From Streptomyces sp. Ru73 (GTDB lineage Bacteria; Actinomycetota; Actinomycetes; Streptomycetales; Streptomycetaceae), in assembly GCF_002920575.1 (NCBI RefSeq), contig NZ_PQSQ01000007.1, forward strand, positions 1 to 64,000: 64,000 nucleotides of DNA, given 5' to 3'. The position numbers were made by a program, and so were the translations under genes. This document shows positions 17,388-25,685 of the stretch, piece by piece; position 1 is the first letter of the stretch; each line of letters opens with the position of its first letter. The notes beneath the pieces were generated by a model. The model was given only the letters and a program-made list of their open reading frames with translations, made no database searches and was not told the origin of the DNA.

Positions 17388-18122
17388 GTGCACCGCCGCA
17401 TACTCGGACTGCTGACCGCCACCGGCGCGGCCGTCGCCCTCTGCACCCTGACGCTCGCCCCGACCGCCTCGGCCCAGAAGGCCGCCAAGGACACGGCGGC
17501 CGCCGGATTCGTGGTCAGCGAGGCGCAGTTCAACCAGATGTTCCCGAACCGGAACTCCTTCTACACGTACAACGGCCTCACCGCGGCCCTCAGCGCGTAC
17601 CCCGGCTTCAGCAACACCGGCAGTGACACGGTGAAGAAGCAGGAGGCCGCCGCCTTCCTCGCCAACGTCAGCCACGAGACGGGCGGGCTCGTCCACGTCG
17701 TCGAGCAGAACCAGGCCAACTATCCGCACTACTGCGACACCACCCAGCCGTACGGCTGCCCGGCCGGCAACGACAAGTACTACGGCCGCGGCCCCATCCA
17801 GCTGAGCTGGAACTTCAACTACAAGGCGGCGGGCGACGCGCTCGGCATCGACCTGCTCAACAACCCCGACCTCGTGCAGAACGACGCGGCCGTCTCCTGG
17901 AAGACCGGCCTGTGGTACTGGAACACCCAGAAGGGGCCCGGCACCATGACGCCGCACGACGCCATGGTGAACGGCGCCGGGTTCGGCGAGACCATCCGCG
18001 CCATCAACGGCAGCCTGGAGTGCAACGGCGGCAACCCGGGGCAGGTGCAGAGCCGGATCGACAACTACCAGCGCTTCACCCAGATCCTCGGCGTCGAACC
18101 CGGCGGCAACCTCAGCTGCTGA
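17388..18122 (+). CDS. Secreted GH19 chitinase, catalytic domain only
   Basis: A 244-residue exported endochitinase. A signal peptide (1-29) precedes a family 19 catalytic domain with SHETGG (acid Glu97), VVEQN (base Glu106), YYGRGPIQLSWNFNY and the AINGSLECNGG segment. No chitin-binding domain is present, unlike ChiC-type enzymes, which resembles the small ChiG class. GTG 17388 follows an AGGAG site. It hydrolyses chitin chains with inversion, complementing the LPMO encoded just upstream. It is regulated with the LPMO gene through the shared promoter. Confidence 0.93.
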   Translation: MHRRILGLLTATGAAVALCTLTLAPTASAQKAAKDTAAAGFVVSEAQFNQMFPNRNSFYTYNGLTAALSAYPGFSNTGSDTVKKQEAAAFLANVSHETGGLVHVVEQNQANYPHYCDTTQPYGCPAGNDKYYGRGPIQLSWNFNYKAAGDALGIDLLNNPDLVQNDAAVSWKTGLWYWNTQKGPGTMTPHDAMVNGAGFGETIRAINGSLECNGGNPGQVQSRIDNYQRFTQILGVEPGGNLSC

Positions 18123-18144
18123 GTCGAGCCCCTGCCCGGCACCG

Positions 18145-18172
18145 GTCACCGGCCGGCCCCTCAGCCGGTGAC
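18145..18172. terminator. Bidirectional hairpin between chitinase and amidohydrolase genes
   Basis: GTCACCGGC (18145-18153) and GCCGGTGAC (18164-18172) form a 9-bp stem with a 10-nt loop. It overlaps the stop codon of the minus-strand amidohydrolase. Confidence 0.6.
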
Positions 18173-19375
18173 CACCTCGCCGCCCTGCACGACGTACCGG
18201 ATGTGCTGGGGGTCGGCGAGGGCGCCGATGTCGGCCAGCGGGTCGCCGTCGAGCACGACGAGGTCGGCGTGGGCGCCCGGTTCGAGGGTGCCGATCTCCC
18301 CGGTCATGTTGACGAGGGCGGCCGCGTTCACCGTGGCCGCCCGGACGACCTCGATCGGGTCCTGGACCTCGCGGCGCAGCCGGAACTCCTCGTTCTGGTG
18401 CCGGTGCATGCCGCCGAGCAGGTCGGTCCCGTACACCAGATTCACGCCGCCGCGTGCGGCACGTTCGAGGGCGGCGAGGCCGGCGCCCAGCACCTCGTCC
18501 ACCTTGCGCCAGCTGGCCTCCGGCAGACCGTGCGCCCTGCCTTCCTCCTTGAGCGCCCAGTACGTGACCAGGGTCGGCACGAGGTACGCGTCGTGCTCCC
18601 GCAGCAGTTCCACACTGCGGTCGTCGAGCAGATTGCCGTGTTCGATGGAGCGGACGCCTGCTTCGAGGGCGCGGTTGACGGCCCGCGCGGTGTAGGCGTG
18701 GGCCGCCACGTAGCGGTTGGCGGCGTGTGCCTCGTCCACGACAGCGCGCAGTTCGTCGTCGGAGTACTGGGTGGAGTCGATGCGGTCGGTGGGCGAGGCG
18801 ACACCGCCGGAGGCCATGACCTTGATGTGGTGGGCGCCCTTGCGGAGCTCGTCGCGCGCGGCGGCCCGTACCGCGTCGACGCCGTCCGCGATCCGGCCGA
18901 GGCCGGCGCAGCAGGGGTGGTCGTCGTGCCGGTGCGTACCGCGGCCCCGGACGTCACCGTGCCCGCCGGTCTGGCTCAACGCCCGCCCGCAGAACAGCAG
19001 TCGGGGTCCGCGGATGAGCCCTTCGGCCTGCGCGTCGGCCAGTCCGTAGTCGGCTCCGGAGGCGTCCCGGACCGTGGTGAAGCCGCGGTCCAGCATCTGC
19101 CCCATGGTGCGTGCGCTGTGCGCCGCCACGTAGGAGGGTGCCAGCTCGGGCAGTTGGCCCAGGCCCGCGGTGAGCGCGGTGACGTGTACGTGCGCGTCGA
19201 TCAGGCCGGGCAGTACGAAGGCCCCGTTCAGGTCGAGCGTCCGGGCGTCGGGTGCCGTCAGCCCGCGTCCGGTCTCCACGATCCGCCCGTCGGCGCAGCG
19301 GAGGTCACCCTCCGTGTACTCGCCGCTGACCACGTCGAGCAGGGTGGCGTTGCGCAGCAGCAGGGAATCGGTCAT
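18161..19375 (-). CDS. Metal-dependent amidohydrolase (imidazolonepropionase-like)
   Basis: A 404-residue cytoplasmic TIM-barrel hydrolase. Metal-binding residues are visible: DAHVHV (His62, His64), the bridging lysine in HHIKVMASGG (Lys185), the histidine-rich VAAHAYTARAV and IEHGNLLDD regions, and VYGTDLLGG for the final aspartate. It belongs to the group of Xaa-Pro dipeptidase/organophosphate or carboxypeptidase-like amidohydrolases. It lies 73 bp downstream of an MFS permease gene on the same strand, opposite an RpiR regulator, so it probably processes the compound the permease imports. Confidence 0.88.
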   Translation of the reverse strand: MTDSLLLRNATLLDVVSGEYTEGDLRCADGRIVETGRGLTAPDARTLDLNGAFVLPGLIDAHVHVTALTAGLGQLPELAPSYVAAHSARTMGQMLDRGFTTVRDASGADYGLADAQAEGLIRGPRLLFCGRALSQTGGHGDVRGRGTHRHDDHPCCAGLGRIADGVDAVRAAARDELRKGAHHIKVMASGGVASPTDRIDSTQYSDDELRAVVDEAHAANRYVAAHAYTARAVNRALEAGVRSIEHGNLLDDRSVELLREHDAYLVPTLVTYWALKEEGRAHGLPEASWRKVDEVLGAGLAALERAARGGVNLVYGTDLLGGMHRHQNEEFRLRREVQDPIEVVRAATVNAAALVNMTGEIGTLEPGAHADLVVLDGDPLADIGALADPQHIRYVVQGGEVVTG

Positions 19376-19448
19376 GCCTGGCCTCCGGACTGGTGAGAAA
19401 GGGGGGCGGGGGAGTGCGGGGTGAGCGAGGTGGGCCGGACGGCAGTGG

Positions 19449-20840
19449 TCACGTCGCCATTTCCTTGGCCGTTTCGGTGGGTTCGCCGCCTTCGGTGAGG
19501 TCCTCCAGCGAACGGCCCGCCGTGGACAGGCCGAAGACGACCACGCACACCACTCCGAGGACGAGTACCGCGGTGGTCAGCCCGAACACGCCGGCGAAGC
19601 CGAGGGAGGCGGCGGAGAGGCCGATGATCGTGGGCGCGAGGATGCTGCCGATGCGGCCGAAGGCGCTGGACAGGCCGGTTCCGCTGGCCCGGATCCAGGT
19701 CGGGAAGACCTCGGGGGTGTACGAGTACACGCCCGCGTAGGTGCCGTTGAGGAAGAACGACAGCACGGCACCCGCGAGCGTGATCATCACCGGATCGCTC
19801 ATCCGGCTCAGCCAGAACGCGCTGAGGGCCGACCCCGCCAGGTACAGCGCGATGGTGTTCTTGCGGTCCAGCCGCTCCGACAGCCACGCGGCCGAGAAGT
19901 ACCCGGGGACCTGCGCCAGGTAGATGATGAGCGAGAACTCGAAGCTCTTGGTCACCGTGATGCCGCGCTGCACGAGCAGCGTCGGGATCCAGGAGAAGAA
20001 CCCGTAGTACGAGAAGGTGACCACGAACCAGATCAGCCAGATGATGGCCGTGCGCCGCGCCATCGCGGGGCTCCACAGGAACCTCAGTGCGCTGAGCAGA
20101 TTGACCTTGGGGGTGACCGTGGCGGGTCCGGCCGCGGCCTCGGGAACCGGCGGCAGCGGCCGGCCGGTGGCGGTCTCCACCCTGCGCTCCAGATCGGCGA
20201 CGACCTCCTCGGCCTCCGCGTGGCGGCCGTGCGTCAGCAGGAAGCGCGGCGACTCGGGCAGGGAGCGCCGCCACCACAGCAGCAGCACGATCGGCAGCGC
20301 GGTGATGACCTGCGCGACGCGCCACCCCTCGGGCACGGTCGGTACGACGAACCGGCCCAGCAGCGCGGCGGCGACGAAGCCGAACGAGAAGAACCCGGCC
20401 AGCGCGCCCACGAACCAGCCCCGCCGCTTCGCCGGGACGAACTCCGAGAGGAACGGCGCGATGATCGCGCTCTCGGCGCCCGCTCCCGCGCCGGCGAGGA
20501 CCCGGGCCGGCAGGAAGACCTCGTAGTTGGGGGCGAACGCGGCGGCGACCGAGAACACCGCGTAGAAGGCCAGCGCGTACATCATGACCTTCTTGCGGCC
20601 GATGCGGTCGCCCAGCAGGCCGGCGATCACCGCGCCGAACAGGAAACCGAAGGGCGCCGCCGAGCCGATCAGCCCGAGACGGCCGTTGTCGAGGCCCCAG
20701 GCCGCCTGCGCGCTCGGCAGCAGGAAGGCGACCACGGCCGAGTCCATGCCGTCGAAGGTGTAGCCGAGGCCGCCGATCAACAACAGGGCGTAGTGCGGAC
20801 GGCTCAGCGGGAGCCGGTCCAGTCGTGCCAACAGCGTCAT
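19449..20840 (-). CDS. MFS permease (sugar/aromatic-acid porter type)
   Basis: A 463-residue permease with about twelve helices. Family signatures are GDRIGRKKVMMYALAFY between helices 2 and 3, LPESPRFLLTHGR before the central loop, and the PEVFPTWIRASGTGLSSAFGR stretch typical of metabolite:proton symporters. ATG 20840 has GGGAAGG upstream. It forms an operon with the amidohydrolase and faces an RpiR regulator across 177 bp containing a palindromic site (20954-20975). Uptake of a peptide- or amide-like nutrient is inferred from the operon. Confidence 0.88.
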   Translation of the reverse strand: MTLLARLDRLPLSRPHYALLLIGGLGYTFDGMDSAVVAFLLPSAQAAWGLDNGRLGLIGSAAPFGFLFGAVIAGLLGDRIGRKKVMMYALAFYAVFSVAAAFAPNYEVFLPARVLAGAGAGAESAIIAPFLSEFVPAKRRGWFVGALAGFFSFGFVAAALLGRFVVPTVPEGWRVAQVITALPIVLLLWWRRSLPESPRFLLTHGRHAEAEEVVADLERRVETATGRPLPPVPEAAAGPATVTPKVNLLSALRFLWSPAMARRTAIIWLIWFVVTFSYYGFFSWIPTLLVQRGITVTKSFEFSLIIYLAQVPGYFSAAWLSERLDRKNTIALYLAGSALSAFWLSRMSDPVMITLAGAVLSFFLNGTYAGVYSYTPEVFPTWIRASGTGLSSAFGRIGSILAPTIIGLSAASLGFAGVFGLTTAVLVLGVVCVVVFGLSTAGRSLEDLTEGGEPTETAKEMAT

Positions 20841-20861
20841 GCCGCACCTTCCCGGTGGCCA

Positions 20862-20900
20862 GCAGTGAGGAGAACGGAGAGCAGTGAGGAGAAATGGAGA
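20862..20900. repeat. Two tandem 19-20 bp purine-rich repeats
   Basis: GCAGTGAGGAGAA followed by CGGAGA or ATGGAGA is repeated at 20862-20880 and 20881-20900, with a partial third copy after it. It lies in the presumed 5' leader of the MFS gene. Confidence 0.55.
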
Positions 20901-20953
20901 GCAGCGACGAGCAGTGGTGGAGACGGCCAGCAAAGTAACCCCCGATTTCTTGA

Positions 20954-20975
20954 TTCTGCAATAGCCTTTGCAGAA
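20954..20975. promoter_or_regulatory. Palindromic operator, probably for RpiR
   Basis: TTCTGCAA (20954-20961) and TTGCAGAA (20968-20975) form a perfect 8-bp inverted repeat with a 6-bp spacer between the divergent MFS and rpiR-type genes. Its position suggests that the regulator controls both transcripts. Confidence 0.65.
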
Positions 20976-21017
20976 GGAGGATCGCGCTAGCGTGTCGTCC
21001 GACCTTGGGAGGGACAT

Positions 21018-21953
21018 GTGACGAAGCGGGCCGCCACCACAGATGCCGCCGCACAGCGGGAAGCGGACGGGTTCGAGGAGTGGCTGCGGGGGCACGTGCC
21101 CGAGCGGGGGCTGAGCCCCAAGGCCGCCGCCGTACTGGAAGTGCTGCTGTCGCAGCCGCGGCGGGCCTCGTACGCCTCGACCGTGGAACTCGCGCAGCTC
21201 GCGGGCATCAACGTCGCCACGGTGACGCGGACCGCGCAGGCCCTGGGCTTCGCCGGGTGGCCGGCGCTCCAGCAGGAGCTGCGTGCCCGCTATCTGTCCT
21301 CGCTCAGTGCGCCCCAGGTGGCCGCCGAGCACCGCGGCGTCGATTCGCCGGCCTCGGCCTCCCTCCGGCGCGACCTGGACAGCCTCGCCCTGCTCGACCG
21401 GCGCTTCGACGAAGAGGCCGTCCGCACCATCGCGGATGCCGTCGCCGCTGCCCGCCGTACGGTGGTGATCGCGGACGGCAGTTACGCCGCGGTGGGCACG
21501 GCTCTGTCGCACAACGCCCGCATCGCCGGCTACGACGTGGTGTCGGTGACCCACGGGGACGCCGAACTCGCCAACACCATGGCGTGGTTGGGCGAGGAGG
21601 ACGTGCTCATCGCCATCAGCTTCTGGCGGCTCTACGAGAGTACGGTCATCGCCGCCGACGAGGCGCGGGCCCGGGGCGCCCGGGTGTTCGCGATCACCGA
21701 CGCGGCGAGTCCGGCCCTGGCCGAGGCGGCCGAACAGGTGCTGATCGTGCCCGCCGAAGGCGTGGCCTTCTTCCCCTCGCTCACCGCGGGCATGGCCGTC
21801 GTCCAGGCCCTGGTCGCGCAGCTCGCCGCGGTCGATCCGGCACGTACCGGCGCGGCCGTCGAGCGCGCCGAGACGCAGTGGGGCCGCTTCGGCCTCCTGC
21901 ACCGCCGCCCCGCACCGGCAGCCACCGAACCCGACGGTGGTTATAGTAGGTAG
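21018..21953 (+). CDS. RpiR-family regulator (HTH + SIS domain)
   Basis: A 311-residue regulator. The N-terminal RpiR helix-turn-helix (about 20-95) contains STVELAQLAGINVATVTRTAQALGFAGWPALQ. The C-terminal SIS sugar-isomerase-like domain (about 125-265) contains VVIADGSYAAVGTALSHNARIAG and LIAISFWRLYESTVIAADEARARGARVFAITD. SIS domains bind phosphosugars or related ligands. GTG 21018 has GGGAGG upstream. It most likely controls the divergent permease/amidohydrolase operon. Its stop codon overlaps the TetR operator at 21945-21968. Confidence 0.88.
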   Translation: MTKRAATTDAAAQREADGFEEWLRGHVPERGLSPKAAAVLEVLLSQPRRASYASTVELAQLAGINVATVTRTAQALGFAGWPALQQELRARYLSSLSAPQVAAEHRGVDSPASASLRRDLDSLALLDRRFDEEAVRTIADAVAAARRTVVIADGSYAAVGTALSHNARIAGYDVVSVTHGDAELANTMAWLGEEDVLIAISFWRLYESTVIAADEARARGARVFAITDAASPALAEAAEQVLIVPAEGVAFFPSLTAGMAVVQALVAQLAAVDPARTGAAVERAETQWGRFGLLHRRPAPAATEPDGGYSR

Positions 21954-21968
21954 CCCGATCTACCTACT
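21942..21968 (+). promoter_or_regulatory. TetR operator overlapping a -10 box
   Basis: AGTAGGTAG (21945-21953) and CTACCTACT (21960-21968) are a perfect 9-bp inverted repeat with a 6-bp spacer. TATAGT at 21942-21947 looks like the -10 box of the downstream TetR gene, so binding would block it (autoregulation). Confidence 0.7.
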
Positions 21969-21980
21969 TAAGGGAGTGCG

Positions 21981-22586
21981 ATGGCCGCCACCGAGCGAGG
22001 GGCCGCGGGACCCACCAGACGGCGGGTGGCCCGGGAGCGGCTGCTGGCCGCCGCGGCACGCCGCTTCTACGCCGACGGCGTCGCGGCGACCGGCATCGAC
22101 ACGATCACGGCCGAGGCAGGCGTGGCCCGCAAGAGCCTGTACAACAACTTCGCCTCCAAGGCCGACCTGGTGCGGGCCTACCTGGAGGCGCGGCACGAGG
22201 AGTGGCTGGGCCTGTACCGCCGCCGCCTGGCGCGGGCCGAGGGTCCGCGCGAGGGCGTGCTCGCGGTGTTCGACGCCTACGCCGATCATGCGGCGGACGT
22301 CTACGAGCAGGGGTTCCGCGGCTGCGGCCTGCTGAACGCGGCCGCCGAGCTGCCCGCGGGTGACGAGGGGCGGGCCATGGTGCGCCGCCACAAGGAGGAG
22401 GTCGAGGGCCTGCTCGCCGGCCACCTCGAAGCACTGCTGCCCGGCCGGCCCGAGGACGCCCGGGCGACGGCGGAGCAGTTGGCGTTCCTGCTGGAAGGCG
22501 CGATGGCGCGGGCAGGTCTGGAGGGCGACGACACGCGCATCCAGCACGCCCGCGCGATGGCCGCCGGCCTCCTGGACCGGCTGTGA
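21981..22586 (+). CDS. TetR-family transcriptional regulator
   Basis: A 201-residue repressor. The HTH (about 15-62) reads RERLLAAAARRFYADGVAATG...VARKSLYNNFASKADLVRAYL, and the C-terminal ligand domain has FRGCGLLNAAAELP, common in the AcrR/TetR_C group. An operator lies immediately upstream. Its stop overlaps the GTG start of the EamA transporter (GTGA), so the two are translationally coupled and the regulator probably controls its own operon in response to a substrate of the transporter. Confidence 0.9.
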   Translation: MAATERGAAGPTRRRVARERLLAAAARRFYADGVAATGIDTITAEAGVARKSLYNNFASKADLVRAYLEARHEEWLGLYRRRLARAEGPREGVLAVFDAYADHAADVYEQGFRGCGLLNAAAELPAGDEGRAMVRRHKEEVEGLLAGHLEALLPGRPEDARATAEQLAFLLEGAMARAGLEGDDTRIQHARAMAAGLLDRL

Positions 22587-23593
22587 GCCGGCCCGCGGGA
22601 CACCCGGCCCGCTCGGTGGGTGCGGGTTCGCTCTGCGTCCTCGCGGCGTCCGTACTGTGGGGCACCACCGGGACCGCGGCGACCTTCGCCCCTGCGGTGG
22701 GCCCGCTGGCGATCGGCGCCGTGGCGATGGGGCTGGGCGGACTGCTCCAGGCCCTGCTCGCCGCACCCCAAATGGCCCGCCAAGCACGCCAGTTGGGTAC
22801 GCAGCGCGGTACCGTGCTGCTGGGCGCGGTCGCGGTGGCGGTCTACCCCCTGGCGTTCTACAGCTCGATGCATCTGGCCGGCGTGGCCGTCGGCACGGTG
22901 GTGTCCATCGGTACGGCTCCGCTGGCGTCGGCCCTGATCGAGCGCGTCGCCGACCGGCGACGGCTCACCCGCCGCTGGAAGCTGGGCGCGGCCCTCGGCG
23001 TGCTGGGCACGGTACTCCTGTGCGTGGCGGAAGCGGCCCGGGCACACGACACCCCGCACACCGTCTCCACGGGTGCCACCGTGCTCGGCGTGGGGCTGGG
23101 CCTGGTCGCCGCGGCGACCTACGCGCTGTACTCCTGGGCAGCACACCGGCTGATCAGCCACGGAACCGGCTCCCGCGCGGCGATGGGCGCGGTCTTCGGG
23201 CTGGGCGGGCTGCTGCTCGTGCCCGTCCTGCTCGCCACCGGCGCGCCGCTCCTCAGCTCCGGAACCAACGCGGCCGTGGGCGCGTACATGGCGCTGGTCC
23301 CCATGTTCGCCGGATACCTCCTCTTCGGCTGGGGCCTGGCGCACGTCCCGGCGAGTACGGCGACCACGCTGTCCCTGCTCGAACCGGCCGTCGCGGCCGT
23401 ACTCGCCGTGCTGGTCGTCGGCGAACGCCTCCCCGCCGTCGGCTGGGCCGGCATCGCCTTGGTCGTCGGCTGCCTGGCCGTCCTCACCGCACCGACGGCA
23501 CAGACCGCACGCGCCCGGCGGCCCCGGCCGCGGGCGACCGGCAGCGAAACAACGCCGAACCTGCCCGAACCGAGCCGGGCCGAGCCGAGCTGA
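22583..23593 (+). CDS. EamA/DMT-family transporter
   Basis: A 336-residue membrane protein with ten hydrophobic helices in two EamA repeats: SLCVLAASVLWGTTGTAATFAP opens the first, and GVGLGLVAAATYALYSWAAHRL opens the second, which closes with LLEPAVAAVLAVLVVGERL. Members export amino acids, nucleosides or other metabolites. A hydrophilic, Pro/Arg-rich tail of about 30 residues follows helix 10. GTG 22583 overlaps the TetR stop codon by four bases. Its substrate is unknown. Confidence 0.88.
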   Translation: MSRPAGHPARSVGAGSLCVLAASVLWGTTGTAATFAPAVGPLAIGAVAMGLGGLLQALLAAPQMARQARQLGTQRGTVLLGAVAVAVYPLAFYSSMHLAGVAVGTVVSIGTAPLASALIERVADRRRLTRRWKLGAALGVLGTVLLCVAEAARAHDTPHTVSTGATVLGVGLGLVAAATYALYSWAAHRLISHGTGSRAAMGAVFGLGGLLLVPVLLATGAPLLSSGTNAAVGAYMALVPMFAGYLLFGWGLAHVPASTATTLSLLEPAVAAVLAVLVVGERLPAVGWAGIALVVGCLAVLTAPTAQTARARRPRPRATGSETTPNLPEPSRAEPS

Positions 23594-23623
23594 ACCGGCC
23601 GAAGCCCGGCGCGGACTCTTATC

Positions 23624-24898
23624 GTGAGCACCGTGGAGCACAGGGAAGACGTGCGCAGGGCCGTACCGGGCCGGGTACCGCGATGGCTGCTGCCCGGTGA
23701 ATTCCTGGCCGGTGGCGACGGTACGCCCGCCCGCCGCACCCCGCGGGACTGGACGGCCGACGCCGTGACCTTCGGCGTCGCGGTGCTGCTGGGCCTCGTG
23801 GCCAGCGGCATCGTCCAGCGGTACGACCACCCGCCGGACTGGCAGATCGCGCTCGACCTGCTGCTGGGCGCGCCGGCCTGTCTGTCGTTGTGGTGGCGCC
23901 GGAGGCACCCCCTGCTGGTCGCGCTGCTCGCGCTGCCCGCGGTGGCCGTCTCCAGCAGTGCGCTCCCCGCGGTCTTCGTCCTCACCGCGAACCTGGCGCT
24001 GCGGCTGCCCTGGCGGCGTTCGCTCCTCGTGCTCGGCCTCTACGTGGCGGCGAGCCTGCTCGGCACCCTGCTCCTCCAGGGATTCGACGCCGACGGTGTG
24101 TCCGGTGTGGCCTTCGCGCTCGCGTACTACCTGACCGCCTTCGCGTGCGGCAGCACACTGCGGGCCCGGCGGCTGTGGGTGCTCGCGGTACGCCGGGAGG
24201 CCGACCTGGAACGCGCGGCCCACGCCCGGCGGCTCGCCGACACCCGCCGCACCGAGCGCGAGGCCATCGCCCGGGAGATGCACGACGTACTGGCCCACCG
24301 CATCTCCCTGCTGTCGGTGCACGCCGGTGCGCTGGCCTACCGGGCCGAGCAGTCAGCAGCCGGCCGCGGACCCGGTCTCGACGGCACCGAGATCTCCGAG
24401 AGCGCACGGGTCATCCGCGACAACGCCCACCAGGCACTCGGCGAGTTGCACGACGTCCTGCGCGTCCTGCGCACCGACGACGGCGAACGCACCACCCCGC
24501 AGCCGCTCCTGGCCGGCCTGCCCGAGCTCGTCGTGGAGGCCGGGGCAGCGGGGCAGACGGTGGAGTTCCACGACGGCCTCGGCACCGACGCGCAACCGCC
24601 GCGGCCACAGCTGCAGCGTACGGTGTACCGGGTGGTCCAGGAGGGCCTGACCAACGCGCGCAAACACGCCCCGGGAGCCAAGGTGACCGTACGGCTGGCC
24701 GGCAGGCCGGGCTCGGACCTCACGATCGAGATCGCCAACCAGGTGCCCACCGGCGCGCCCGCACCGGACATCCCGGGGACCGGCGCCGGCCTCACCGGGC
24801 TGGCCGAGCGGGTACGGCTCGACGGCGGCCGGCTGTCACACGGCACGGCCGACGGGACCTTCACACTGCGGGCCGCCCTGCCCTGGGCCGCGGAGTGA
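23624..24898 (+). CDS. NarL-type sensor histidine kinase
   Basis: A 424-residue membrane kinase. Residues 45-185 contain four to five hydrophobic helices. A HisKA_3 dimerisation/phosphoacceptor segment follows, EREAIAREMHDVLAHRISLLSVHAGAL, with the phosphorylated histidine in MHDVLAH. The C-terminal HATPase has NARKHAPGAKVTV and GTGAGLTGLAERV (N and G boxes). Start GTG 23624; no clear ribosome binding site. The cognate response regulator begins 5 bp downstream. The signal is unknown; many Streptomyces pairs of this kind respond to cell-envelope stress. Confidence 0.9.
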   Translation: MSTVEHREDVRRAVPGRVPRWLLPGEFLAGGDGTPARRTPRDWTADAVTFGVAVLLGLVASGIVQRYDHPPDWQIALDLLLGAPACLSLWWRRRHPLLVALLALPAVAVSSSALPAVFVLTANLALRLPWRRSLLVLGLYVAASLLGTLLLQGFDADGVSGVAFALAYYLTAFACGSTLRARRLWVLAVRREADLERAAHARRLADTRRTEREAIAREMHDVLAHRISLLSVHAGALAYRAEQSAAGRGPGLDGTEISESARVIRDNAHQALGELHDVLRVLRTDDGERTTPQPLLAGLPELVVEAGAAGQTVEFHDGLGTDAQPPRPQLQRTVYRVVQEGLTNARKHAPGAKVTVRLAGRPGSDLTIEIANQVPTGAPAPDIPGTGAGLTGLAERVRLDGGRLSHGTADGTFTLRAALPWAAE

Positions 24899-24903
24899 CG
24901 GCG

Positions 24904-25551
24904 ATGATCCGGGTGCTGCTGGTCGACGACGATCCGCTGGTTCGGGCCGGGCTGAGGATGATGCTGCGCGGCGCGGGCGACATCGAGGTCGTCGGCGAGG
25001 TCGCCGACGGCGAGGGCGTGGCCGACGCCGTCCGGCGGCACACCCCCGACGTCGTGCTGATGGACATCCGGATGCCGGTCATGGACGGGCTCGCCGCGAC
25101 CCGCACGGTGGCACGCGGCGACCGCGCGCCGCAGGTGATCGTGCTGACCACCTTCGACGCGGACGGCCTGATCCTGGGCGCGATGCGGGCCGGGGCCGCG
25201 GGCTACCTGCTCAAACACACCGAACCCGAGGAGATCGTCGAGGCGGTGCGCCGCGCGGCGCGCGGTGAGCCGGTGCTCTCCCCGGCGGCGGCACGCACCC
25301 TGATCGAGCATGCCGCGACCGGTGCCGGCAGCCGTACCGAGCAGGCGCGGCGCACACTGGCCGCGCTCTCCGATCGGGAACGCGAGATCGCCGCCGCGGT
25401 GGCCGAAGGGCTGTCCAACGCCGAGATCGGGCAGCGGCTGCACCTCTCCACCGGCACCGTCAAGGCCCACCTGTCGAGCGCGCTGACCAAGCTGGACCTG
25501 GACAACCGCATCCAGCTGGCCCTGCTGGCCCACGACGCACAGGGCGAATGA
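24904..25551 (+). CDS. NarL/FixJ-type response regulator
   Basis: A 215-residue regulator. The receiver domain (1-118) has the acidic pocket LLVDDDPL, the phosphorylated aspartate in VVLMDIRMPVMDG, the conserved TTFD and the lysine in GYLLKH. The LuxR helix-turn-helix (about 150-212) contains LSDREREIAAAVAEGLSNAEIG and LSTGTVKAHLSSALTKL. ATG 24904 is preferred with GGAG upstream; GTG 24895, overlapping the kinase stop, is an alternative. It forms an operon with the kinase. Targets are not evident; the membrane-protein gene downstream is one candidate. Confidence 0.9.
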   Translation: MIRVLLVDDDPLVRAGLRMMLRGAGDIEVVGEVADGEGVADAVRRHTPDVVLMDIRMPVMDGLAATRTVARGDRAPQVIVLTTFDADGLILGAMRAGAAGYLLKHTEPEEIVEAVRRAARGEPVLSPAAARTLIEHAATGAGSRTEQARRTLAALSDREREIAAAVAEGLSNAEIGQRLHLSTGTVKAHLSSALTKLDLDNRIQLALLAHDAQGE

Positions 25552-25685
25552 CCGGGGCGCTGCGGGGCGGGCGGCGTGGTGGCCGCCGGGTCGGACGCCC
25601 GGCCGGGTGAGTCCTGGCCAGGTGGCCTGCGGGCCTGGCCGGTCGGCCGATGCGGCGGGTGCGGCGCGTTCCTAGCATCGGAGAA

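Noticed and set aside
20862-20900. Attachment or integration site
   Set aside because: Only short purine-rich tandem repeats; no tRNA gene or integrase lies nearby.
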